DNA of 32,711 bases from Pseudomonadota bacterium (GTDB taxonomy: Bacteria; Oederibacteriota; Muellerivitia; Muellerivitales; Muellerivitaceae). Position numbers and translations under genes: made by a program. Each line of letters starts with the position of its first letter. Position 1 is the stretch's first letter. The notes beneath the pieces were generated by a model. The model was given only the letters and a program-made list of their open reading frames with translations, had not been told where the DNA came from and did not search any database. This document shows positions 13,894 to 21,202 of the stretch, piece by piece. The stretch covers positions 1 through 32,711 of the forward strand of contig JAJPJW010000161.1 in NCBI GenBank assembly GCA_021324075.1. The letters run 5' to 3'.

Positions 13894-15678
13894 TTACTTA
13901 AGAGTCACGGGCAGCGCAAGGCCGGCCTTGGTCAACTTGGCATGCAGGGTCACGGTCTTTCCGCCCTGGTTGACGGTCACGTCGTAATCCCCCAGGAAGC
14001 CCCGCAGCTTATAGGCGCCCGTATCGTCCGTGGTGCCCTCGGCGTTGGTCCACCAATCGTGCAACACCAGGTCTTCCCAAACCTTCTCGGAGGGCTTGGG
14101 GGACCAGTCTTGGTTGAACAGGGGGGCCTTGTGGTGCCAGTGGGCCCCGTCCCAGAACCCCCACATGAGGAAACCTTCCACCGAGGGATGGCTGTAGATG
14201 GCGATGAGGAAGTCCTTGAAGAACTGGGCGTCCAGCGCATCGTCCTTGATGTCCGTGTCGTATTCGGTGATCTCAATCGGCAACCCATGGGCCCCCAGCT
14301 TGTCCAGGGTGGCCAGGAGGGCCGGGATGGACCAGGGCGAGCCGCCCACGTGGCCCTGCAATCCCACACCCTGCAGGGGCGCGTGGTTGTCCAAAAGGAA
14401 CTGGATGTCCTGGTCGTAGCCTTCCAGGTGGCCCGTGGTGTCCGGGCTGGGATAGTCGTTCACGAACAGGAGCGCGTGGTGGTCCACCTTGCGGGCGGCT
14501 TGGTACCAGGTCACCATGGCCGACTTGCCCAGGATATCCGTCAGGTCGTGTTCCGGGACCGGCTCGTTGACCACGTCCCATTCGATCACCTTGCCGTCCA
14601 TGGCGGTGCCCACGTCCTGGATGCGCTTCTCGACGGCCGCTTCCAGGGCCTTGGGGTCGCCCGAGAGGGACTTCATGGATGCCGGCAGCCAGCGCCAGGA
14701 GCCCCAAACCATATTGTGGCCCCGGACGTCGATGTTGCGCGCCGAAAGCCATTTGAGGGCCTCGTCCACGTAGCTGCGCCGCCAGTAGCCGGTGTTGGCG
14801 GCCCCGTCTTCCCAGGGCCCCCATTTGAGGTCGTTCTCGAAGACGATGCGGTTGAAGAGCCGTTCCACCTGCTTCTGGTATTCGGTGTTCTCGTCCCCCG
14901 CCTGGGCCAGCTTCTGGGCCACCACCGCCGTGCCGAAGCCGAAGGCCTGTTTCTTCATGCGTATGGATACCTTGGCGCCTGTAACCGGGTTCCCGTCCTT
15001 GCCCTCCACTGTGACGGTGAGGTCGCCCTTGCGGAGCTTCTCGATGCGGTCCTGGGCCGCCTGGCGCCAGGAAGCGTCGGCGTCCGCGCCCTCATAGCTG
15101 ACCTTGGTCTGGGGCATGTCCGAGAGCTTCTTGCTGGTGCCGTAATCCACCAGGGTCAGGTTGGCCAGTTCGAAGGCCTGGGGCGTATAACCCATGCGGA
15201 TACATATATGGGATTTGCCCGCGTCCAGGTCCTCCACGGCCGTGAAGGGGATGGAATACAGCTTCCATTGGGGCCCGGCGGACAGGGCGTAGGTCGCGGC
15301 CTTGGTCCAGGGGTCGCCGTTACGCTCGAAATCGAACTCGCTCTTGGCTTCCCCGCTTTCCACGTGGGTGTCGGCCGCCCGCATGGAGAACTGGCAAAGG
15401 ATGACATCCCCCGTCCTGACGGCCGAGGTACAGACCGCGTCCACTTGCACGCTCCAGGGGTTGGTGCCGGTCTTGAGGGTGGTGAGCACTACCGCGTCCT
15501 TGAAGGCTTGGCCCGTGACCGGAACCTTTTCCATCGTGCCCATGCTCTTGTCCCCATCCAGTTGGAGGGCTTCCAGCCCCGCCTTATCAAAGAGGGACTT
15601 CCCTCCCGGGGGCGCCGTCTGGGCGAAAAGGGGTAGGGGCAGTACCAAGGCCAGGCAAAGGGCTAGTTTTTTCAACAA
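13894..15678 (-). CDS. Secreted GH10 endo-beta-1,4-xylanase with N-terminal carbohydrate-binding-like domain
   Basis: A 594-residue protein. Residues 1-20 are a signal peptide (LALCLALVLPLPLFAQ). Residues ~30-180 form a beta-sandwich resembling family 4/9-type carbohydrate-binding modules. Residues ~245-540 are the GH10 barrel: FENDLKWG (280-287), HNMVWG (321-326), the acid/base E372 in WDVVNEP, and the nucleophile E472 in EITEYD, then MWGFWDGAHW. It would cut the xylan backbone outside the cytoplasm. A short C-terminal beta domain (DDTGAYKLRGFLGDY) resembles the module common in bacterial GH10 enzymes. The start is TTG; GGAGG six bases before it and the signal peptide support the choice. It is flanked by its own terminator and appears monocistronic. 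Confidence 0.92.
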   Translation of the reverse strand: MLKKLALCLALVLPLPLFAQTAPPGGKSLFDKAGLEALQLDGDKSMGTMEKVPVTGQAFKDAVVLTTLKTGTNPWSVQVDAVCTSAVRTGDVILCQFSMRAADTHVESGEAKSEFDFERNGDPWTKAATYALSAGPQWKLYSIPFTAVEDLDAGKSHICIRMGYTPQAFELANLTLVDYGTSKKLSDMPQTKVSYEGADADASWRQAAQDRIEKLRKGDLTVTVEGKDGNPVTGAKVSIRMKKQAFGFGTAVVAQKLAQAGDENTEYQKQVERLFNRIVFENDLKWGPWEDGAANTGYWRRSYVDEALKWLSARNIDVRGHNMVWGSWRWLPASMKSLSGDPKALEAAVEKRIQDVGTAMDGKVIEWDVVNEPVPEHDLTDILGKSAMVTWYQAARKVDHHALLFVNDYPSPDTTGHLEGYDQDIQFLLDNHAPLQGVGLQGHVGGSPWSIPALLATLDKLGAHGLPIEITEYDTDIKDDALDAQFFKDFLIAIYSHPSVEGFLMWGFWDGAHWHHKAPLFNQDWSPKPSEKVWEDLVLHDWWTNAEGTTDDTGAYKLRGFLGDYDVTVNQGGKTVTLHAKLTKAGLALPVTLK

Positions 15679-15791
15679 GGGCGGCCTCCAGGAATGGGAT
15701 TGGACAACTCGTGAGTCCCTTATGTTACAAGGTTTTATTGGGATTCAATAGAGGGGAGTGGCTTTTGGGTTAACCGCTTTTCCAGGGCAAA

Positions 15792-16343
15792 TTAAGGAGA
15801 AGAGGAAATCTCCAACTGTTCCAGTTCAGGTCCGATCATGGCGCCGATGCGGTCGCCGGCGCTGAAGAGGGCATAGGTGAAGAACCCCAGGATCAGGGCC
15901 AGGGCGGCGAAGGCCCAGGCGTGGCGGGACTCAAAGCGCTCGATGCTGCGGGCAAAGGCCACGAGCCCGATCAAGGCCGCCACGACGATGACCGCGTCCA
16001 CGCTCACCCGCTGCCAGTAGCTTCCCCCCAAGTGGAGCCACATGCCGAACTCATCGAAGGTGAGGGCCATGGCGAAACCGTAAAGGAGTGCTGTGATTTC
16101 CGCCGCCCGCCCCGCGGGCCGCCGGAAAATGCTGAAACCCGCCACGGCCGAGAGCAGGAAAATTCCGTAATTCAGGTGGTGGACATGGGTTTGTCCCAGG
16201 AAAAAATAACCGTTGGGGATCTGGTGGGACATGATGAGGAAGACGTCCGCTCGGGCCACGAGAAAAGTCAGGATGAAGCCAAAGAGCGCCCGGCGCGCCA
16301 GCCGGTGGGCGGTCTCAGGACGGTGGATCGCGGCTTTTTTCAT
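15792..16343 (-). CDS. Integral membrane protein with HVHHLNYG motif, function unknown
   Basis: A 183-residue protein with about five hydrophobic segments (roughly 18-37, 58-74, 82-98, 112-130 and 142-162). Between the first two sits H53-V-H55-H56-LNYG, and TFDEFGMWLH follows the third; the clustered His, Asp and Glu residues could bind a metal or form an active site near the membrane. Similar His-rich membrane proteins occur widely as uncharacterised families, but I cannot name one with confidence. GGAGG four to five bases before the ATG at 16343 favours this start over an upstream in-frame one at 16403, which would overlap the terminator of the rhodanese gene. That terminator indicates an independent transcript or read-through. 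Confidence 0.75.
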   Translation of the reverse strand: MKKAAIHRPETAHRLARRALFGFILTFLVARADVFLIMSHQIPNGYFFLGQTHVHHLNYGIFLLSAVAGFSIFRRPAGRAAEITALLYGFAMALTFDEFGMWLHLGGSYWQRVSVDAVIVVAALIGLVAFARSIERFESRHAWAFAALALILGFFTYALFSAGDRIGAMIGPELEQLEISSSP

Positions 16344-16360
16344 GGTGCCTCCGCGGGCAT

Positions 16361-16387
16361 AAAAAAAGGGGCCGGTTTTCCGGCCCC
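16361..16387 (-). terminator. Intrinsic terminator of the rhodanese gene
   Basis: GGGGCCGG (16368-16375) pairs with CCGGCCCC (16380-16387) around a four-base loop, followed on the minus strand by seven T residues (16361-16367). It lies 19 bases after the rhodanese stop. Confidence 0.93.
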
Positions 16388-16406
16388 TGGAGTTCATCGG
16401 CAAAAT

Positions 16407-17033
16407 TTAAGGATTAACGCAACCCTCGGCCTGCGAAACCACATTGCGCAGGGGACGCAGGGCGGGACGGCCGGTGGCCATGTCCCGCGCGATTTCATAA
16501 CGGGGCACCTTTGAATCCACTTCCTGGGACCAGGCGTCGATCCCGCCGGTCATGGACTTGGCGTTGACGTAGCCGTGGCCCGCGAAATAGGCGGCCGCGT
16601 CCATGCTGCGCTGCCCGTGGTGGCAGAAAAAGACGATGTTGGTGTCCTTTGGCCAGGAATAGATCTCCTGGGCAAGTTCCTCGGTGATCAAGTCCGCCCC
16701 CTCAATCTTGGCCAGCTTGAATTCCTCGGGGGTCCTCACGTCGATCACGCGGGGCTTTTGGCCGTTTCCGTTCTTCATGGCTTCCGCCACTTCCTTGGGA
16801 CTCACCCGGGTGCGCTGGTCGATCTGTTCGGCTTCTTCAATGAAAGTCAGAACCTCGTCGATGTCCGTGATGTCGTGGCGCTGTACCACGCTGGCCAGGC
16901 TTTCCTGGGGCTCGTAGCCGCAACTATGGCAGCCGCCGATATGGTAGCGGCGGAAAAGGGCCCTTTGGGCGCTGGGGTAATTGTCCAAAACATCCTGCAT
17001 GGTGCTCTGCGGGTTGATCTTCGAAGCTGGCAT
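16407..17033 (-). CDS. Rhodanese-like sulfurtransferase with DUF1858/ScdA-like N-terminal domain
   Basis: A 208-residue two-domain protein. Residues ~8-70 resemble the short helical DUF1858/ScdA N-terminal domain (MQDVLDNYPSAQRALFRRY, with C35-H-S-C38), linked in other proteins to redox or metal chemistry. Residues ~78-175 are a rhodanese domain: VIDVRTPEEF (96-105), and the active-site loop C137-HHGQRS, then GGIDAWS. It probably accepts and transfers sulfane sulfur through Cys137. A C-terminal tail of ~30 residues (MATGRPALRPLRNVV) follows. GAGGAG lies about nine bases before the ATG. The gene has its own terminator, and its leader holds a second GC hairpin (17053-17068). Confidence 0.85.
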   Translation of the reverse strand: MPASKINPQSTMQDVLDNYPSAQRALFRRYHIGGCHSCGYEPQESLASVVQRHDITDIDEVLTFIEEAEQIDQRTRVSPKEVAEAMKNGNGQKPRVIDVRTPEEFKLAKIEGADLITEELAQEIYSWPKDTNIVFFCHHGQRSMDAAAYFAGHGYVNAKSMTGGIDAWSQEVDSKVPRYEIARDMATGRPALRPLRNVVSQAEGCVNP

Positions 17034-17052
17034 CTTGGGGCTCTCCTCAAAG

Positions 17053-17068
17053 GGCCGGTTTCCCGGCC
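17053..17068 (-). other. GC hairpin in the rhodanese 5' leader
   Basis: GGCCGG (17053-17058) pairs with CCGGCC (17063-17068) around the loop TTTC. It lies just upstream of the rhodanese ribosome binding site and has the same core stem as the terminator downstream of that gene. It could affect translation or be chance. Confidence 0.4.
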
Positions 17069-17257
17069 GTAAGTTAACTTATAGGTAGACTTTACGCTTT
17101 CGCCTTCTTGATGGCAAGAGGGTCGGTAAAACCGTTTACCTTGATTTGTCTTTTCCTTCCGGGTGGGGCCTCAACCTGCTGCAACCTGGGTCAAGTCATA
17201 GGGGCGGCAAGACAAAAACCTTACCCTGGGGATCTATCCTGGTGAAAGGGGTGCTTT

Positions 17258-17470
17258 ATGGCCAACGAATCCGATTCTTTCGAAAAACGCCATTGGGGGA
17301 GGGGATCCATGCGGGGAAACGGGACCATTTACGGGATGGGGGTCATCGGGGCCCTGTTTTACTACATCCACCAAGCCGCGAGTTTTATGGCCGGCGTGTT
17401 GGGCGTGCTCAAGGCCTTTTTTTGGCCCGCCGTCCTTATTTACAAGGTACTCGATCTTTTAAAGATGTGA
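17258..17470 (+). CDS. Conserved small membrane protein, function unknown
   Basis: A 70-residue protein with a charged N-terminus (~20 residues) followed by two hydrophobic stretches: NGTIYGMGVIGALFYYIHQ (about 21-39) and the segment ending FFWPAVLIYKVLDLLKM. I recall similar 50-70 residue proteins, with a YGLG-IGALVY start and a WPA-LVY end, in many unrelated bacteria, none of known function. A weak AAAGGGG lies about six bases before the ATG. It converges with the metallopeptidase-like gene, whose stop lies 11 bases away, and no clear terminator separates them. Confidence 0.7.
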   Translation: MANESDSFEKRHWGRGSMRGNGTIYGMGVIGALFYYIHQAASFMAGVLGVLKAFFWPAVLIYKVLDLLKM

Positions 17471-17481
17471 AGGCCCGGCGG

Positions 17482-18021
17482 CTAGAACTTGTTCTCGTTG
17501 ATCCAACGCTGGACGTCGGCCTCGACGGAAAAAATTTCCGAGGGATTTTTGGCGAACTTCTCTTCCAGCAAATGCGCGCTGGCCTCCAGGGGGATCTTCT
17601 CGTAGCTTCCCCGGGTCAAAAGCCCCCGCACATACTTGTTGGCGAACTGTTTCAGGCCCAGCTTCTGGTATTGCACCGCGTGCACCAGCTCGTGAAACCG
17701 GATATGGGGGCCCAGGTCGCGGTAGGACACCACCACGTCCATCAGCGTGACGGCTTCCATACGTTCCAGGGAAATGGCGATCCCGCGGTCGTTCAATTCC
17801 TTGACGAAATCCGGCGTCTCAACGGGGCCGTCGGTCTTCTTGCAGAATTGGGTTGTGTTCAGGATCGCTTCGCTGAAAAAAGGCTTGAAGGCAGCCATCT
17901 CTTCGGGGGAAAGGGGGGCGGCTTGGGGGGCGAAAGCCTCCCGCTGGGCCTTGATGAAGGAGGCCATTTCATTGACGTAGCGCAGGACGTCGCTATCGGA
18001 AAAACTATTCGTGAACAGCAT
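17482..18021 (-). CDS. Putative zinc metallopeptidase-like protein (HExxH)
   Basis: A 179-residue protein with no signal peptide. H110-E-L-V-H114 (FHELVHAVQYQKLG) is a classic zinc-binding helix, and E146 in PLEASAHLLE could be the third metal ligand of a gluzincin-like site, about 32 residues downstream. The layout, HE-x-VHAVQ followed by a Y..IPLE-A helix, recalls small DUF4157-like or M78-like predicted peptidases. The rest of the protein matches nothing I know, and a substrate cannot be inferred. The ATG is preceded by a weak AAAGG at about eleven bases. It is a single gene between two plus-strand small genes. Confidence 0.65.
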   Translation of the reverse strand: MLFTNSFSDSDVLRYVNEMASFIKAQREAFAPQAAPLSPEEMAAFKPFFSEAILNTTQFCKKTDGPVETPDFVKELNDRGIAISLERMEAVTLMDVVVSYRDLGPHIRFHELVHAVQYQKLGLKQFANKYVRGLLTRGSYEKIPLEASAHLLEEKFAKNPSEIFSVEADVQRWINENKF

Positions 18022-18311
18022 GAGGTTTCAGCCTTTGCTTGAAGTGGGTCGAGTATACACCTTTTGGGCTGTTTTGGATTAATCCCCGGTAAATTTGGGA
18101 ATAACTTCCTGTTCTTTCAACCCTAGGGTGGATTCAACATAAGGCGGCGGCTTCTTTCACCTACATAACGCCGGGAGAGGGACGGAGTTACAAGAAATGG
18201 GAAAACCGGTGGAAATACCGGGCAAGAATCGGCCAAGGATCGTTAAAACCTCCCGGCGGCCGCGGGCCTCATTCCCCTTCAGCTTTTGCCTTCCCTGCCG
18301 TTAGGAACGCC

Positions 18312-18482
18312 ATGGAACCAGTCTCCAACAACCAACCGTCCTTGATGCCGCAGGAACTCTCCTCGGTTGCCGGTCGGGCTTTCGCCTCCTTCAGCGGCGA
18401 AGTGCAGCAACTCATCGATATGACCAAGAATGAGAAACTGCCCGAAGCCAACCTCGGCGCCAAGGTGGATATCCGGGCCTGA
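18312..18482 (+). CDS. Small 56-residue protein, possibly YjfB/putative motility protein-like
   Basis: ATG at 18312 with AGGA five bases upstream opens a 56-residue frame that ends in TGA at 18480-18482. The protein has a helical middle (VAGRAFASFSGEVQQLI) and ends with LPEANLGAKVDIRA. The end is reminiscent of small YjfB-type putative motility proteins that close with an LG-x-x-DI-x-A segment, but the match is loose. Codon use is GC-rich in third positions like its neighbours. Its stop lies 15 bases from the end of the convergent SDR-like gene. No flagellar genes are in view. Treat as probable gene, function unknown. Confidence 0.55.
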   Translation: MEPVSNNQPSLMPQELSSVAGRAFASFSGEVQQLIDMTKNEKLPEANLGAKVDIRA

Positions 18483-18497
18483 TTTTCCCAGGCTTTG

Positions 18498-19166
18498 TTA
18501 TTCCCCGCCTAAGGCGTTGATATCCGGGTTTTCCAACCATTTCACCGGCGCCCCCTCGCGGGCCGCCTTGATCATGGCCCGTCCCAGGATGCGGGTCGTC
18601 GTCACATGCCGGGGAAAAAGCTTCCTTAAAACCGGGAACAACCACCCGAAGAGTTTCAACAAAACGTTGTACATCTTGGTCTTTGAGGTGATGCCGTCCA
18701 TGGGTTGGATGGCTCCGGGCCGGAACATATAGGCCGCTTTGAAGGGCAGTTTCAAAATGGCGTTTTCGGCGGCCCCCTTCACCCGGGCCCACATCACGCG
18801 TCCCTTTTCCGTACTGTCCGTACCCGTCCCGGAAACGAAAACGAAGGTCATTTGGGGGTTTAGGCGTGCCAGGGGACCGGCCGCCGCCAGGGTGAAATCG
18901 TAGGTGATGTGCCGGTAATCCGGCTCGCTCATCCCTGCCGAGGAAATACCCAGGCAAAAGAAGCAGGCGTCATAACCCTTCCATTGGGTTTCCATGTTGG
19001 AAAAATCCGTGAAGTCCTTATGGACGACCTCCTTCACCTTGGGGTCACTGATTCCCAGCGGACTCCGGCCGATGGATAGGACTTCGGCCACAACCGGATC
19101 CTTCAGGCATTCCTTCAAGACCCCCTGTCCCACCATGCCGCTGGCCCCAAAAAGGATGGCTTTCAT
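18498..19166 (-). CDS. NAD(P)-binding oxidoreductase, atypical SDR
   Basis: A 222-residue Rossmann-fold protein. The N-terminal G7-A-S-G10-M-V-G13 is the dinucleotide-binding loop of atypical (NmrA/HTATIP2-like) short-chain dehydrogenases, followed by an IGRSPLG segment that would contact the NADP phosphate through Arg. FCLGISSAGMSE (about 70-81) and VFVSGTGTDS (about 109-118) correspond to strands 4 and 5. The classical YxxxK catalytic pair is not obvious, though RVKGAAE (near 130) holds the Lys position. The substrate is unknown. The ATG at 19166 is preferred over an in-frame TTG four codons upstream because GGAGG sits five bases before it. It lies 23 bases downstream of the serine hydrolase gene and may be co-transcribed with it. 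Confidence 0.8.
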   Translation of the reverse strand: MKAILFGASGMVGQGVLKECLKDPVVAEVLSIGRSPLGISDPKVKEVVHKDFTDFSNMETQWKGYDACFFCLGISSAGMSEPDYRHITYDFTLAAAGPLARLNPQMTFVFVSGTGTDSTEKGRVMWARVKGAAENAILKLPFKAAYMFRPGAIQPMDGITSKTKMYNVLLKLFGWLFPVLRKLFPRHVTTTRILGRAMIKAAREGAPVKWLENPDINALGGE

Positions 19167-19189
19167 CACCGCCTCCAAAATTCCCTTGT

Positions 19190-20350
19190 TTATTTGAACG
19201 ATCCTAAAACCTTCTCGTTAAAAAAATTCTCTTCCATCGAATAAATCATGTTGTCCTGGCTCCCGGCCGTCATCACGCAAACCAGCCCAGCCTCCGGCGA
19301 AACGAAGATGGCCTGTCCCTGGTAGCCGTTGGCGTAAAAGACCCGCACCGACTTGCCCTTGTACTTCATGTCCTTCAGGTGCCAGAGATAACCGTAGCTG
19401 TGCCCGAAGGCGGTGCCGGGCTTGCAATGCAGGGCGGTGGCCTCCTTGACCCATGAGGCGGAAACAATCTGTTTTCCCTTCCACTTGCCCCCATCCAGGT
19501 ACAACTGGCCCAGTTTGGCCATATCCCTCGCCTTCCACTCCAAACCATAATCCACCCGGTTGACCCCTCCCGGTCCGGTCACCCAGCCGTCATCGGGGAT
19601 TGCCAGGGGTTCCAACAAGACCTTCCGGGCATAGTCCGGAAAATTCATCCCGCTTTTCTCGGCGATGAGGTTGGAAATCAGCGAAAGGCAGCAGCCGTTG
19701 TACATCCAGAAGGTCCCCACGGGATGGGCGACAGGCCGGCTGAAACAAAAGTCCAGCCAATCTTTCGACTGGCCCATGGCCGCGCCGCAATTGTCGCTCC
19801 CCACCCCCACATCGTCGCAATCCAGTCCGGAGGTCATGGAGAGCATGGATCCGATAGTGATGCCGGCCTTGTCCTTGCCCCAACCCTTCGAAACGCTGTC
19901 CGGGTAAAGGACCGAGATTTTCCCGTCGAGGGAAAGCAGCCCATGGTCCTGGGCGATACCGTAGACGGTGGAGAAGACCGACTTGGTGCAGGAAAAGAGG
20001 GGGTGGTGGGAATTCCCCGTGAAGCCGTTGAAATATTCCTCTAACAGCAGTCTGCCGTGCCGCAATATCAGCAGGCTGTGCATGGCGGGGATCTTGCCGC
20101 CGCGGATTTGTGAAACGCCCTGGGTGATGGGACCCGCGTCGACCTTTTCCTTCCGAAGGTCCCCCACGGGCCATCCGTCGGGAAGCTTTTGGGGAACTTG
20201 GTATTCATAAGGAACGGGCGTGTCGATGGGCTCGACGGCGGGGGGGGTGGCGGGCGGCGGGGGGATTCCATCGTCCGGCAGGGCCGGACCACAGGCGGCC
20301 AGGGCCAGGAAAAACAGGATCCATCCGGTTAAAAAGCGGCTTTTTTTCAT
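19190..20350 (-). CDS. Beta-lactamase-family serine hydrolase, predicted lipoprotein
   Basis: A 386-residue protein. Residues 1-20 form a lipoprotein signal with the lipobox LAAC and lipidation Cys20. A Pro-rich spacer (about 26-50) leads to a class C beta-lactamase/esterase fold: catalytic S120-C-T-K123 (SxxK), Y217-N218 in WMYNG as the second motif, and HSYGYLWH near the third motif region. Members of this group act as esterases, D-aminopeptidases or penicillin-binding-like enzymes; true beta-lactamase activity is not implied. The protein probably sits on the periplasmic side of a membrane. Repeated Cys residues (CCLSL, DNCGA, DCDD) may form disulfides. The gene ends 23 bases before the SDR gene on the same strand. 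Confidence 0.85.
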   Translation of the reverse strand: MKKSRFLTGWILFFLALAACGPALPDDGIPPPPATPPAVEPIDTPVPYEYQVPQKLPDGWPVGDLRKEKVDAGPITQGVSQIRGGKIPAMHSLLILRHGRLLLEEYFNGFTGNSHHPLFSCTKSVFSTVYGIAQDHGLLSLDGKISVLYPDSVSKGWGKDKAGITIGSMLSMTSGLDCDDVGVGSDNCGAAMGQSKDWLDFCFSRPVAHPVGTFWMYNGCCLSLISNLIAEKSGMNFPDYARKVLLEPLAIPDDGWVTGPGGVNRVDYGLEWKARDMAKLGQLYLDGGKWKGKQIVSASWVKEATALHCKPGTAFGHSYGYLWHLKDMKYKGKSVRVFYANGYQGQAIFVSPEAGLVCVMTAGSQDNMIYSMEENFFNEKVLGSFK

Positions 20351-20405
20351 GGGCTCATCATAAATGAAATCCGCCCTGAAACTCTAGCGGAGGGGCGATG
20401 GCGGC

Positions 20406-20732
20406 CTAACTATTGGTTGTCCCCTTGACCTGCCTTTTCTCGCGGTCCTCGTTCCGTTTTTGGAGCCATTGGAGGGCGCTTTCCAAACCATTGAGGGCCA
20501 GGACGTTCTCCGGACAGTTGAATTTCGTCCCCTGGTAATACTTCAAACGGGTGAGGCAGGCATTCAGGACGTCCTCCACACGGGCCCCGGTCTGTTCCTT
20601 CCGGTCCGCGCCCCTTCCCGAAGGGCCCTCCTGCCAGTTGATGGCCAGGCCGATTCCCCGGACAAACCCGCCCGCTGGAATGCCGTTTCCATCCAAATTA
20701 TTCTGGATTTCCAATTTTTGAAGCGGGGACAT
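20406..20732 (-). CDS. Small protein with possible Acb2/Tad1-type hairpin domain
   Basis: A 108-residue protein. The N-terminal ~40 residues hold a short beta-like region (GGFVRGIGLAINWQEGPSGR in two strands). The rest is two helices: GARVEDVLNACLTRLKYYQ (49-67) and NVLALNGLESALQWLQKR (76-93), then DREKRQVKGT. The pattern Cys-x-Glu-Asn, LE-x-AL-x-WL, R-x(3)-R-x(2)-V-x-GT is one I recall from small phage and prophage proteins now grouped with the Acb2/Tad1 hairpin domain, whose members bind cyclic-nucleotide immune signals. This is from memory and not certain. It lies nine bases after a 52-residue basic gene and forms a two-gene unit. No phage structural genes are nearby. Confidence 0.6.
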   Translation of the reverse strand: MSPLQKLEIQNNLDGNGIPAGGFVRGIGLAINWQEGPSGRGADRKEQTGARVEDVLNACLTRLKYYQGTKFNCPENVLALNGLESALQWLQKRNEDREKRQVKGTTNS

Positions 20733-20741
20733 GGGGGTTCC

Positions 20742-20900
20742 CTAACCCTTTGCTGTTTGGGCTGGTTTCCGCCCGGCCTGCGCGATTTTGGCCATGGCTT
20801 CCACCAGCGCGGAGCCGGTCAAATGGCGGGTTTTCTTGCGTTCGATCCGTTTCACTGAGAATTCCGTCTTGGGCTTTTTGCGGCCCTTTTGCTTGGTCAT
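20742..20900 (-). CDS. 52-residue basic protein, unknown function
   Basis: ATG at 20900 with GGAGG seven bases upstream opens a 52-residue frame ending in TAG at 20744-20742. The peptide is strongly basic at its N-terminus (MTKQKGRKKPKTEFSVKR) and then has a helix (GSALVEAMAKIAQAG) before a Lys-containing tail. It could bind nucleic acid, but no known family is recognised. Its strong ribosome site, GC-rich codon use and nine-base spacing to the 108-residue gene make it a believable first gene of a two-gene operon. Confidence 0.6.
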   Translation of the reverse strand: MTKQKGRKKPKTEFSVKRIERKKTRHLTGSALVEAMAKIAQAGRKPAQTAKG

Positions 20901-21202
20901 GTCCGACCCTCCGGTTCATTTTGAGATGCGCCCCAGCCTAGGGGTTCCGGGAAGGAATAGATACGCTTTGGAAAAATATAGTCGGGGAGAAGGGCCGGCC
21001 CCTATCGCTAATTCCTTCAATAGGTGCTAAGGTGTCGATGTTGTTTGCCTTTCCTCCTTGGGCCGCGCCTACCCAGCCAGAGGGTTTATCCGAAACACCC
21101 GCGTTCACAACCACCCATCCAATCACCACGGGGTCCCTCCACACCGGTCAACGGAAAGGGCCCTTAAAAATCCCCCTGCATTCAAACCAAGGAAAACAAG
21201 TT
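20901..21202. promoter_or_regulatory. Divergent spacer upstream of the STAS gene and the two-gene small-protein unit
   Basis: About 300 bases with no convincing gene. An in-frame extension of the STAS protein to a GTG at 21032 is open, but its residues do not look like a domain or signal. An AT-rich patch near 20969-20983 could hold a promoter. GGGCCGGCCC near 20994 is a short palindrome. I see no riboswitch or repeat copy. Confidence 0.45.

Noticed and set aside
13942-15636. Long plus-strand open frame opposite the xylanase
   Set aside because: It is the antisense shadow of the GH10 gene in GC-rich DNA; its product has no recognisable domain, while the minus strand has a signal peptide, catalytic residues and a terminator.
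17111-17245. 44-codon plus-strand frame upstream of the small membrane protein
   Set aside because: No ribosome site, no domain, and it overlaps the expected promoter region.
18467-18527. Direct repeat GATATCCGGG, 50 bases apart, as possible attachment site
   Set aside because: Only 10-11 bases long, lies in the coding ends of two convergent genes, and no integrase is nearby.
21032-21202. N-terminal extension of the STAS protein from GTG 21032
   Set aside because: The added 57 residues match no domain or signal, while ATG 21203 has AAGGA upstream and starts the STAS fold.
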